Shown in pieces: positions 8,116 through 16,786 of a DNA stretch of 43,637 nt. The notes beneath the pieces are model-generated. The model had not been told where the DNA came from. It ran no database searches and saw only the letters and a program-made list of their open reading frames with translations. Source of the DNA: Candidatus Eiseniibacteriota bacterium. GTDB taxonomy: Bacteria > Eisenbacteria > RBG-16-71-46 > SZUA-252. The DNA lies in the NCBI GenBank assembly GCA_005893165.1, contig VBOR01000053.1, positions 1 through 43,637 on the forward strand, in the 5' to 3' direction. The first letter of the stretch is position 1. Each line of letters begins with the position of its first letter. The position numbers and the translations under genes are program-made.

Positions 8116-8385
8116 ATGGAAGCCGCGACGTGCGCCCATCTCGAGCAGATCCAGGATGTGAAACTGGCCAAGAAACGTGAATGCGAGGAGTGCGTCCGCA
8201 TCGGATCCAAATGGGTGCACCTCCGCACCTGTCAGAGCTGCGGCCGGACGTTCTGCTGCGATTCCTCACCGAACAAACACGCGAGCAAGCACGCGCGGTC
8301 GAGCACCCACCCCGTGGTCGCGTCGGCCGAGCCCGGCGAGCGCTGGCTCTATTGCTACCCAGACGAGGCGTACATAGAGTACTGA
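8116..8385 (+). CDS. UBP-type zinc finger protein
   Basis: An 89-residue protein made of one zf-UBP domain. The metal ligands appear in order: C and H in TCAHLE, CEEC (22-25 region), CQSCGRTFCC, then HASKHARSSTHPV, and it ends in ERWLYCYPDEAYIEY. In eukaryotes this domain binds ubiquitin C-termini (USP5, HDAC6). Stand-alone bacterial versions are common in actinobacteria and other soil bacteria, with no settled role. The start is ATG 8116 with GGAGG seven bases upstream, inside the end of the DUF5996 gene. Confidence 0.92.
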   Translation: MEAATCAHLEQIQDVKLAKKRECEECVRIGSKWVHLRTCQSCGRTFCCDSSPNKHASKHARSSTHPVVASAEPGERWLYCYPDEAYIEY

Positions 8386-8552
8386 CAGCCAGTTCCGTCG
8401 CTACATTCACGCGTTGCAAGAATGCGATCCTCCCCCTCGCTCGGCCCGCCCCTCAACATGCGCTTCGATCCCGTCGATAAGTCCGCGGTACGGTTTCGGG
8501 CACCGCTCCGCACCGCGGCGCCCGCGTTCTCCAAGGGAATGGAGATCCTTCC

Positions 8553-9353
8553 GTGGGCCTGGTCGAAGCGGTCGCGCGCATCCCGGCGTTCCTCGAGAGC
8601 CTCGTCGGTGAGGACCTGCAGCGAAGCATCACGCGCGAGTATCATCGCGCGCTTCAATCCGGCTGGCACAACTTTCCCTCGTCGGTCAGCCTTCCGCGTC
8701 CCTGCGGACTCGAGCTGCCGGAGCGGGTGATCGAGCTCCTGCTGGCGCGCCTTACCTACGCCCCCGGCGCACGCGTCCTCGATGTCGGCTACGCGAACAG
8801 CATGACGTGCCACCGGGACCTGATCCGGTCGCTTCCGTTCCCGCGAAACCTCACCGGCATCGACATGGCCGACCCCGTGTTCGACGCGGACGAGCTCTAC
8901 CAGGAGAAGGTCTGCGGCGACATCTGCGAAACGGAGTTCGCCGACGACAGGTTCGATCTGGTGTGGTGCATCTCCTCGCTCGAGCACATCGGAATGGACA
9001 ATTCCGGCTACGAGGGCGCGACCTTCCCCGGGGCGCCCACCGCCGAGCGGGCGGTGGCGGAGATGCTGCGCGTCACGCGCCCCGGCGGCTCCGTCCTGGT
9101 CACCGTTCCCTTCGGAAAATACGAGAACCACGGCTGGTTCCGGAATTTCGATGAAGCGACCCTCGAGGAGCTCCTCGATCCCGTGAGATCCCAGGCGACC
9201 GTCCACGAGCTCTACTTCGGACACTCCCACGGCTCCGGGTGGTCGCGTGCCGGCGCCGAGGAGCTGGCGGACACCGGATATCTGGATCAGCGGAACGACG
9301 GCGCCGCGGGGCTTGCGGCCGTGATCCTCGAAAAGGACTCCGGCTGGCAGTAG
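8553..9353 (+). CDS. Class I SAM-dependent methyltransferase
   Basis: A 266-residue methyltransferase. Motif I is ARVLDVGYANS (about residues 72-82), the acidic ribose-binding residue is in LTGIDMADP, motif post-II is FDLVWCISSLEHIG, and EMLRVTRPGGSVLVTVPFG is the usual motif after the substrate strand. The N-terminal 65 residues (helical, LQRSITREYHRALQSG) are not assigned. The substrate is unknown. The start is GTG 8553 with GGAG eight bases upstream. There is a 167-base gap after the zinc-finger gene and a 22-base gap before the HAD gene. Confidence 0.88.
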   Translation: MGLVEAVARIPAFLESLVGEDLQRSITREYHRALQSGWHNFPSSVSLPRPCGLELPERVIELLLARLTYAPGARVLDVGYANSMTCHRDLIRSLPFPRNLTGIDMADPVFDADELYQEKVCGDICETEFADDRFDLVWCISSLEHIGMDNSGYEGATFPGAPTAERAVAEMLRVTRPGGSVLVTVPFGKYENHGWFRNFDEATLEELLDPVRSQATVHELYFGHSHGSGWSRAGAEELADTGYLDQRNDGAAGLAAVILEKDSGWQ

Positions 9354-9375
9354 CCTCCTGGCGTATCCTTTCCGG

Positions 9376-10050
9376 ATGCGTTCCCAGACCTCCTTCCTCT
9401 TCGATCTCGACGGCACGCTGGTGGACAGCGTCTATCAGCACGTGCTCGCCTGGCACGAAGCGATCCGCGCCGAGGGGATCGAGCTCGCCGTCTGGCGCAT
9501 CCATCGAAAGATCGGGATGAGCGGCGGGCTGTTCACGAACATGCTTCTGCGGGAGATCGGCGTGGAGCTCCCGCCCGACCGGATCGAGAAGATCCGGCGG
9601 GGTCACACCGAGGCCTACAAACGCGTCGCGAGCACCGTGAAGCCTCTGCCCGGCGCCCGGGAGCTGCTCGTGGAATTGACCCGGGTCGGAGTTCCCTGGG
9701 CCATCGCCACGAGCGGGCACATGGAATCCGCGGCCCGGACGCTGGAGGCGCTCGGGGTGGACCTGAAACGGACCGCCGTCGTGACGCGCGACGAGGTGGA
9801 GCACGCCAAGCCCGATCCGGATCTCTTCCTCGCGGCTGCGGACAAGCTGGGAGTGCCGGTGGAGACGGCGTCCGTCGTGGGGGACAGCGTGTGGGACATG
9901 CTCGCCGCCCAGCGGGCGCGGGCGCTGGGGATCGGGCTTCTGTCGGGAGGCTACGGTCCCGAGGAGCTGGAGCGCGCGGGGGCCTATCGCGTCTACGAGG
10001 ACCCCCAGGACCTCCTCGATCACCTCGACGAGGTCGGCGGAAGGCGCTGA
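9376..10050 (+). CDS. HAD-superfamily phosphatase (phosphoglycolate phosphatase-like)
   Basis: A 224-residue HAD hydrolase with a C1-type helical cap. Motif I is FLFDLDGTLVDS with nucleophile D10 and acid D12. Motif II serine/threonine is in AIATSGHME, motif III lysine is in HAKPDPDLFLAAADKLG, and motif IV is SVVGDSVWDMLAAQRAR. This resembles Gph/PGMB-type sugar-phosphate phosphatases; the substrate cannot be read from the sequence. Start ATG 9376. It ends 17 bases before the end of the convergent 19-kb cluster. Confidence 0.9.
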   Translation: MRSQTSFLFDLDGTLVDSVYQHVLAWHEAIRAEGIELAVWRIHRKIGMSGGLFTNMLLREIGVELPPDRIEKIRRGHTEAYKRVASTVKPLPGARELLVELTRVGVPWAIATSGHMESAARTLEALGVDLKRTAVVTRDEVEHAKPDPDLFLAAADKLGVPVETASVVGDSVWDMLAAQRARALGIGLLSGGYGPEELERAGAYRVYEDPQDLLDHLDEVGGRR

Positions 10051-10067
10051 CCCTGCCTCGTTCCGCT

Positions 10068-11930
10068 CTAGAGGTTCGTCACGTACTCCAGCGAAGCGGT
10101 ACGCTCGTCGAACAGGGGCGTGACCCCATTCGCGTACTTGAAGTGACGGTAGTTGCCTCGCACGACGATCGCCTGATGCGGAGCGAACTCCCATCGCGTC
10201 TCCATGCGCGGGGCCACGTCGTAGTCGGTGCCGGAGTTGCCATTCCGCGACCGCACGATCTGGACCTGAGCGTTCGTGAGGACCCGCGAGCGAAACGCGG
10301 CCCACGAGAACCCCGGCCCGACCGAGCTCACCTCGCTCACGCTGACTTGGAAATCGGTCCGGGAGTAGTTCCCCGAAACCGTAACCGTCCATGGCGGTGA
10401 GATCCCCAGCGCCCAGTTGGCGAAGAGCGTGAGGCTTTCGGTGCTGTTGTTTGTCACCCCGGCCACGTTCTTGGATTTCTGGAGCATCGCCGAGCACGAG
10501 ACGGAGTGCTGGATGCCGGCGTAATTCCACGTCGTATGCGGCGAGATGGCATACATGCGGGTCGTGTTCCGCGTCCCCTGGAGGAGTGAATCCGATCCAT
10601 CCGACTCGCTGGTGTAGAGCGAGAGCTGCGCGTCGGTCCCGAACTGGAGCCCGGGCTGCCACGAGCCGTTCAATCCGTAGCTCCGCCGGCGCGTATCCGC
10701 GATGGCGCTGGTGTTCACGCCCTCGTTCTGAAGACCCGCGATCCCGTCGAGCGACAACTTTCCCTTCAGCATCTGGACTCTCGCGTTCGCGCCCAGCTCC
10801 AGGCGGTCTCCCGTAATCCCGGTGTTGCCGAGCGTCTTGAATCCACCGTTAAGGTATTCGGCTTTGACGCCCAGGCGCGAGAGCCCCGTCTCATGGAATA
10901 CCTGAAGTCCCAGGGCATGCCCGTCCAGCGACGAAGCGTTGGATCGACGGTCGCGGTCGTACTTGGACAGCGCCGTCTCGAGCTGCGCGCGGAGATGCCG
11001 AACCGGCATCGCACCCTGCAGCTTGGCCGAATAGACGGTGTTCGCCTCCGGAGTGATGGCGAGCGTGCTCTCCGCGCCCCCGAGCGATCCCGCGTCGTCC
11101 GTCGCGCGCAGAACCGAGATCTCGACCGAGTTGGCACCCGGATCTCCGTACCCGATTCGCCCCGCGGTCATGTTGCGGGCGAATTGCGGACTCACGGGAT
11201 ATTCGGGGGTAGGCGTGATCGCCTTTCGCGCGCGTCCGCTCGCGAATCCCAGGCGCCAGTGGCTGGGATTTAGCTCGAACCCGCCGCCGAGGAGCGTCGC
11301 GTCGGCGAGCGTGTAGCTGGAGAACTGGGGCATGAGGTTCCCGGCCGTAAGCCCCGCCCATTGCCAGTGGGGAGCGATGGCCAGCTGGTTGATGTTCTGC
11401 CGGTAACGCACCTGGTCGCCGGATACGAGCGCTGAAACGGGCACTTGAATCCGGTCTCCGACCACGCCGACGGTCAGACCCGTCACGACCCTCGCGCTGT
11501 GGTCGGGCCGCGTAGGGGCTCCCGAGCCGTCGCGGCTGTAGGTCTCTCCCGTGAGCGATGTGGCTCCATGGAGCCGCGCCCAGTTCGGCCCGACCCCGGT
11601 CGGTTGGACCGCCGGAGAGACGGCGGTGGGAGTCTCCGCGGGAACGGCACCGGCGGGAACGACCTCGGGGACGCTCGGCGTGGAGACCGCTGAATCCGGG
11701 GAGGCCTTCTCTTCGACCGCGCCGGGCTGAAGCGGAGACACCGAGGTCGAGTCCGCGGTTTCGAGAGGGTTGCCCGGAGCCTGCGCCAGTCTCGTGTCCG
11801 TAACGCGTTCGATCCCCGCCGCGGCGCGGCTCTGGGATGCCGGTGAGGTCCCACGCTCGTGACCGCTCCGCGATGCCGCGGACGCCGCTTCCGCCCCCGG
11901 GCGCCACAGCGAGACCAGGGCATGGATCAC
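10068..11930 (-). CDS. Predicted outer-membrane beta-barrel protein (end of surface operon)
   Basis: A 620-residue protein. Residues 1 to about 150 are rich in Ala, Ser, Pro and Glu and look like a flexible linker. From about 150 onward the protein is a long series of alternating polar/aromatic beta strands, for example GLTAGNLMPQFSSYTLADAT, WRLGFASGRA and TRWEFAPHQAIVVRGNYRHF, as in an outer-membrane barrel of about 16 or more strands. The start is GTG 11930, overlapping the stop of the FN3-like gene (GTGA), so the two are translationally coupled. Oddly, no good signal peptide follows this start. The protein may once have been continuous with the upstream one, or the true start is damaged. 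Family not identified. Confidence 0.7.
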   Translation of the reverse strand: MIHALVSLWRPGAEAASAASRSGHERGTSPASQSRAAAGIERVTDTRLAQAPGNPLETADSTSVSPLQPGAVEEKASPDSAVSTPSVPEVVPAGAVPAETPTAVSPAVQPTGVGPNWARLHGATSLTGETYSRDGSGAPTRPDHSARVVTGLTVGVVGDRIQVPVSALVSGDQVRYRQNINQLAIAPHWQWAGLTAGNLMPQFSSYTLADATLLGGGFELNPSHWRLGFASGRARKAITPTPEYPVSPQFARNMTAGRIGYGDPGANSVEISVLRATDDAGSLGGAESTLAITPEANTVYSAKLQGAMPVRHLRAQLETALSKYDRDRRSNASSLDGHALGLQVFHETGLSRLGVKAEYLNGGFKTLGNTGITGDRLELGANARVQMLKGKLSLDGIAGLQNEGVNTSAIADTRRRSYGLNGSWQPGLQFGTDAQLSLYTSESDGSDSLLQGTRNTTRMYAISPHTTWNYAGIQHSVSCSAMLQKSKNVAGVTNNSTESLTLFANWALGISPPWTVTVSGNYSRTDFQVSVSEVSSVGPGFSWAAFRSRVLTNAQVQIVRSRNGNSGTDYDVAPRMETRWEFAPHQAIVVRGNYRHFKYANGVTPLFDERTASLEYVTNL

Positions 11931-12916
11931 CGAGCTTCTCGGAGCTTGGCAGCGCGCATGGGATCCGATACCCACGTGAACGTGTAGACGCGGCTCTTCC
12001 CGTCGTTTTCGCCGAAGGTGATCACCGGGCCCTTGCTGAGCTCGATGATGGAGAAGTTGGGGCTCGGCATTCCGCCCCCGATGGCCGGTGGAGCGCCGAA
12101 GGCTTTGACACCGATCGGAGGCCCCCCAAGACCTCCCAGAGGGAACGCTGCCTGGACACGCCACGCGTACGTCCTCCCTTCGACGAGCAGGGGCGCTGAA
12201 GCAGGATATGGAATGGCGCTGGTCTTGTTGAAGAGCGCTTCGTAGATCGGCCGATTCGCCTCGATGGCCTGTGGTGCCGTCTGCCCGGGGAGCATTTCGA
12301 CGAGCCGGAACCAGTGCGGCAATTGGAGGCCGACCTGCGACATCACGGGAGTCCACTGAAATACCGGCTGCGGAACCGAGACGATGCTTCCGTTCTCGGG
12401 AAAGATCAGCGTCGGAGGCTTGGGAAAAAACACCAGATAGGTCGTACAGGTCTGGAATGACTGGAACAGGATCCCGCTCTGGGTCCGCACGTTCGTGAAA
12501 TCGGCGCAAATGGTGTAGGTGCCGTCCGGAAGGCGGCCGGTTCCATCGACCGCTTTGCGAACGTCTCCGGTGAACGCCATGCGGGACCAATCGGTGATCA
12601 GCTGGGTCGGGTAGACGACGTAGCCGGGATTGTAGGTGCGCGGGAGGGCAGGCGTGCTTCCTACCACCACCCCACCCCGAGAGATGCTGATCTGAAGATC
12701 CGCGAGAACCGGTTCCGACGCCGAATTCGTGACGGCCATCGTGATCAGGGTATTTGCCGTTCGCCACGTGGAGGGGAACGGGGGAGGGAGTAAGGCGACC
12801 CTCGAAACCGTCGCGCCAAAGGAAATACTCTGCGCCTGCGCCGCCCGCCCGCCCGATGCTAGGACGGACGCCAGGATCAGAAGCAGGGAACAACGGAGAC
12901 GAAAGCCGGAATTCAT
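11927..12916 (-). CDS. Exported FN3/Ig-like protein
   Basis: A 329-residue protein with a Sec signal peptide (LLLILASVLASGGRAAQAQS, about residues 10-30). The first domain (about 30-160) is a beta-sandwich with NSASEPVLADLQISISRGG. The second (about 165-310) has the pattern PENGSIVSVPQPVFQWTP, then WFRLVEMLPGQTAPQAIEANRP, and TYAWRVQA, a fibronectin-III-like arrangement I associate with exported proteins of FCB-group bacteria. The start is ATG 12916, 13 bases after the stop of the 1273-residue gene. The end overlaps the barrel gene. It probably acts as a periplasmic or surface partner of the barrel (inference). Confidence 0.75.
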   Translation of the reverse strand: MNSGFRLRCSLLLILASVLASGGRAAQAQSISFGATVSRVALLPPPFPSTWRTANTLITMAVTNSASEPVLADLQISISRGGVVVGSTPALPRTYNPGYVVYPTQLITDWSRMAFTGDVRKAVDGTGRLPDGTYTICADFTNVRTQSGILFQSFQTCTTYLVFFPKPPTLIFPENGSIVSVPQPVFQWTPVMSQVGLQLPHWFRLVEMLPGQTAPQAIEANRPIYEALFNKTSAIPYPASAPLLVEGRTYAWRVQAAFPLGGLGGPPIGVKAFGAPPAIGGGMPSPNFSIIELSKGPVITFGENDGKSRVYTFTWVSDPMRAAKLREAR

Positions 12917-12929
12917 GGGGTCCCCTTTT

Positions 12930-15900
12930 CTAGGGTCGGATCAGCCGCGGCTGCGCCGGATCCTGCGGCACCACAAGTTGTCCTGGTCCTTCCTTCTGGA
13001 TGGATCTCAGGATCGACGTCGAGGCGCGCGCCTCGTTGTTGCCGGGTTGCGAATCGTTCGCGGCCGAGGCGGTCGCGATCGCCGTGAGCGACGTTCCGGA
13101 AGGCGTCGTGACCTGCCACATGAGGGACATCATTCCCCCGGGCGCGATATTCACCGGAAATTCGCGGCGTGTGGATTCGGAACCGTCGACCTGAAGCACG
13201 CCCATCACCGTGCCGCTGCCCGCCGCCGTCCCGATGTTCCGGACGACGATGGTGATCGTCAGGGGGTCGTTCGGCTTCGGCATGCCGGGCGCGTAGGTGA
13301 TGTCGGAGGGCAGGATCTGCAGATCCGGGCGATCGAGCTTCGCCATCATGAGGCCGCCGGCTCTCACCTCGGAAGTCGCGATGACCCCCGGATCGGATTT
13401 CAGCTCCGGGTTCGCGACGAGCATCGGCTGCTGGAGAAAGGGCTTCACGAGCATCACGCCCAGAGCCGTGGTGATCTCGCGCGTGGCCTCGACGGTCTGT
13501 CCCGAGACCGTGGCGCGGCAGAGAAGGACGTGCGAGCCCGCGGCCGGAGTCCAGCCGGGAAAGCCGGTGAAGACGTAGTCCTTCCCGGCCACGATGTCCC
13601 CCCCAGCCTCGCCGATCCTCACCTGGTCGGCGAAGATTTCCACCCGGACTCCCTTCGCATCGGCGCTTCCCATGTTCTGGGCATGGACCGGAGCCGACTT
13701 CGATCGGTTTTTGAGCCGAGCCGCTCCGATCGCCCCACGTGACCACGACGCGGACATCGTGACGCCCCGGCGTGGCCTTCCAGGTCTTGAATCCGCCCGC
13801 GAGCACCGGCTTTGCGACCGGCACGTCGATTTTCGTCTCGCCGAGCTTGTCCCCGCCGATGAAGGCCTCCAGCTTGACCTTGCTCGCGGCCTGCCGCTCC
13901 GAGTTGAAGAGACGGACGGACAGCGAGACCTCGGTCCCCACCGGCGCGGGGTAGGGCGTGAGCACGATGCTGTTCGCCGTGACCCCGAGCAGGGACATGC
14001 TGAGGGCGAACTTGTTCCCCCGCATCAGACCCAGCGATCGTGTCTGGGCCGGTGCTGCGTACGTGGGCGCCATGACGAGGGGCGTGAGCATGCGCGTCCT
14101 CGGCATGGAGCCCGTGGCCAGAGCGGGGCGTCCGGCGTCGATGACTCCCGAGCCTTTCCCGACCAGCACCGACCTGGTTGCCGCACCGCTCGCGACGTCT
14201 CCGGGACGTGCCGCCGCCGCACTCACCGTGATCTTGTCCGTCGCGGTGGATGTCAAGGGGCGGCCGCCGGGACCCTTACCGGCAAGCTCGATGAGGACCG
14301 GGAACGTTCCCGGTCTGGGAGGGGTCCATTGCTCGAAGGTGACCGTGCGGCGCTGCCGCGGGAAGAGGACGCCGAGGCTCTTCGTGGCGACGATCTTGTT
14401 CTCGACCTTCAGCGTGCCTCGCACGTCGCTGAACATGTGGTCGAAGGGATTCGTCACCGTGAAGGCGAGGCTGACCGGTTGGGGGCCGGAAGGCGCCGAG
14501 GCCGCGGTCATGGCCTGGGACGTCGAGGACATGGTTCCCTGTGGACCGGTGCCGCCGCCGCTCGTCGGCGCGCTCGTGCCGCCTGTGCCGCTCGTGCTTC
14601 CCATCGTCGTCTTGCCCGAAGCGGTGCCGCTCATGGCGTGAACTCCGCCTCCGGTTCCCGTCTGGTGCATCATCTGGACGCCGCCGGATGCCACCGTTCC
14701 CGTTCCGACGACCAGGACGGCCGGCATGGATCGAACGGTTTCGATCTTGAGGAAGCCGGGATCCGTCGCCGTCACGAGGCCCCCGTGCATCGACCCGAAC
14801 GCGCCGCCTTTGATATGGCCCCCCGCGCCTCCAACTCCTCCGCTTCCGCCGCCGCCCCCTCCTCCCGCCGGGGCGGGAGACACCGGCACGTCGCCGAAAT
14901 CCATTCGGTTGTTCGCCTGGGTCCCCTCGTTGTCGCAGTAGGCCTCGAGGGTGACGTTGTGGTGATTGCCCGGATGCGAAGGGGTCCAGGGCACCGTGAT
15001 CGTGGTGCTGCCTTTCGTTCCGATCACCGTCGGCGTGGAGTTCGCAAGATCGGTGGAAGCGTTCTCGCGCAGATAGAGCACGACGTTCGTGGCGGACGCG
15101 GTGCCGCTGTTCACCACCGTGAACAGAAGGGGCGTCGTGACTCCGCTCACGATCTCCTCGACGGCCTCGACGCCCGAGATGCTGAGGTCCGCCATGTTGG
15201 CCGGCGTGGGAGGCGGAGGAACGCCCCCGCCGCCGCCACCACCGCCGCCTCCCTCGAAACCTCCGGACTCGCCGCCTCCTCCTCCGCTCACGAAGTTCTC
15301 CGCGGTCTTGGCGATCCACGCATCGAGCATTCCGAATAGTGCTGCCTGGAGCTTCTCCTTCACGGCTCCCGCCACACCCTTCGCGCCTCCGGGCTGCGAG
15401 GCGAGCTCGGTCGCGATCTGACCGGCCCCGGTCGATGCCGCGGCGGCCGCGAGGGATGTCTTGAGGTGCGAAAGGAGCTGGTAGGAGAGCTTCGGCTCGC
15501 CCGGCTTCGAGAGGTCCTTGCCGCCTCCGAGAAGCCCGAAGTGACTCTCCACGCGCCCGTACCACCAGCGCATCTCCTTCGAGTCCGCGCCCGGCGTGTT
15601 CCACATCCGCGTGATTTCGGCCGCGCGATCCGACCAATTCCATTGGGGAAGCTCGGAGACGGTCTTGGAGGAAGGCGGCTCGGGCTCCCCCTTGGAGCGG
15701 TCCATGGCCGTTCGCCACAGGATTCCGGCGAAGGAGGACTCGACTCCCTGATTGGCGCGGAGGTCGCTCAGGTTGTTGAACGCCTGCGTGTAGTACTGCG
15801 ACTGATCCTTTTCCGTCCCCGCTGCCGTGGAATAGCCGGTCCCGATGAGAAGGAGCTTTCCGGGGAAATCGCCCTGGAGCTTCGCGACGAGGTCGGGGAA

Positions 15901-16752
15901 GCGGTCCACGGCGTTCGCGCTCACACTCCCGGGAAACCACTCCAGCGACACGACGTCGATGGCGGCGGAGCCCAGGATGGTGCTCAGGTAGCTCCGCAGG
16001 GATTCATACGCCTGCTGGTAGCTCTCATCGGTGAGCGGAACGTTGACGATGGCGCCGAAGCGGATCAGCTCGTAGTCGAAGGAGGCGCTCGCGAGGACCG
16101 GGGTCGCCTGAAGGGACGTGCCCGCGAGGGCCGTCTGCTCCGATGCGTGGAGCTTCTCGACGGTCGCTCGGAGGATCTCCGCCGCCTTCGCCGCTTCCAG
16201 GGGACCGTGGCTGGCCGGATGATTCATCGGCCGCTCCAGCTGGTAGAGCATGATCTGCGAGTAGGACTGAGGATCGCCGGCCTTGCCCACGAGCTCGATC
16301 GTCTTCGCGGCAAAGGCCCCGACCCGGTCGGGATAGTCCCCCGGCAGCGCTTCGCCCGCCGGGGCGCCGACCAGGAGCGGCGCCAAACGGACGTCGTTCG
16401 CTTTGGCCCACACGCAGAGCTTCGCGAGGCGCCCGGCGCCCTGGTCGCCCAGCTCCTTCACCTCGACCGGAAACTGGATGACGTTGAAGCCCGCGGATTT
16501 CAGATATTTGTCCCAGAGCTTCTGGACCGAGGCGACGGCGTCCTCGGGGCTCGCGCCGGGGGGCAGGGCATCCATGTCGAGCCCGACTCCGAAGATGGGG
16601 AGGAGTCCCGTCGCGCTGACGGGCGAGGACGAGGCCGCGGAAGACGCGGGTGCCGCGGGCGCAGCATCTCCCTCTGCTCGCGCCCATCCGGGCGCGGCCA
16701 TGAGAATCAGCACAAGTGCGGCCAGTGCGGGCGACCTCGTTCCCACGTTCAT
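12930..16752 (-). CDS. Large exported protein: barrel-like N-domain, Gly-rich linkers, CARDB-like domains (frameshifted)
   Basis: Signal peptide at 1-26 (ALAALVLILMAAPGWARAE). Residues about 50-400 look like a glycoside-hydrolase-type TIM barrel (AGFNVIQFPVEV, IDVVSLEWFPGS, KLLLIGTGYSTAAGTE, FAGILWRTAMD), without a catalytic pair I can fix. A tract of about ten glycines and PPPP follows, then about five CARDB/Ig-like domains (ADLSISGVE...FTVVNSGTASATNVVLYL; RPDLQILPSD...IVVRNIGTAAGSG) separated by Gly/Thr/Ser-rich linkers. The frame opened at ATG 16752 (GGAGGG upstream) loses domain similarity at about 13,710; the CARDB pattern resumes in another frame and ends at 12930. Removing one A from an A5 run gives one 1273-residue protein. 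Likely a surface adhesin or matrix protein. Confidence 0.75.
13708..13712 (-). other. Frameshift site in the 1273-aa CARDB gene
   Basis: On the minus strand the gene reads ...GSAQ then a run of five A. Deleting one A joins TWGDRSGSAQ to NRSKSAPVHAQNMGSADAKG, restoring the CARDB pattern. The upstream frame beyond this point turns into an Arg/His/Gly-rich sequence typical of a shifted frame. Confidence 0.8.
15199..15288 (-). repeat. Polyglycine/proline-coding GC tract
   Basis: A GC-rich, near-homopolymeric codon tract (GGx repeats) encodes the GGGG...ESGGFEGGGG...PPPP linker between the barrel-like and CARDB regions. Such tracts vary easily in length. Confidence 0.8.
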
Positions 16753-16786
16753 GATCGATTCCCTCCAGAAGTGATACGGACCCTCA

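Noticed and set aside
11931-12893. Upstream extension of the barrel gene in its own frame
   Set aside because: This stretch overlaps the FN3-like gene, which has a signal peptide and domain pattern in the other frame; the extension is low-complexity shadow.
14800-15300. GC-rich repeats as a CRISPR or regulatory repeat array
   Set aside because: They are in-frame glycine and proline codons of the CARDB giant; there are no spacers or regular direct repeats.
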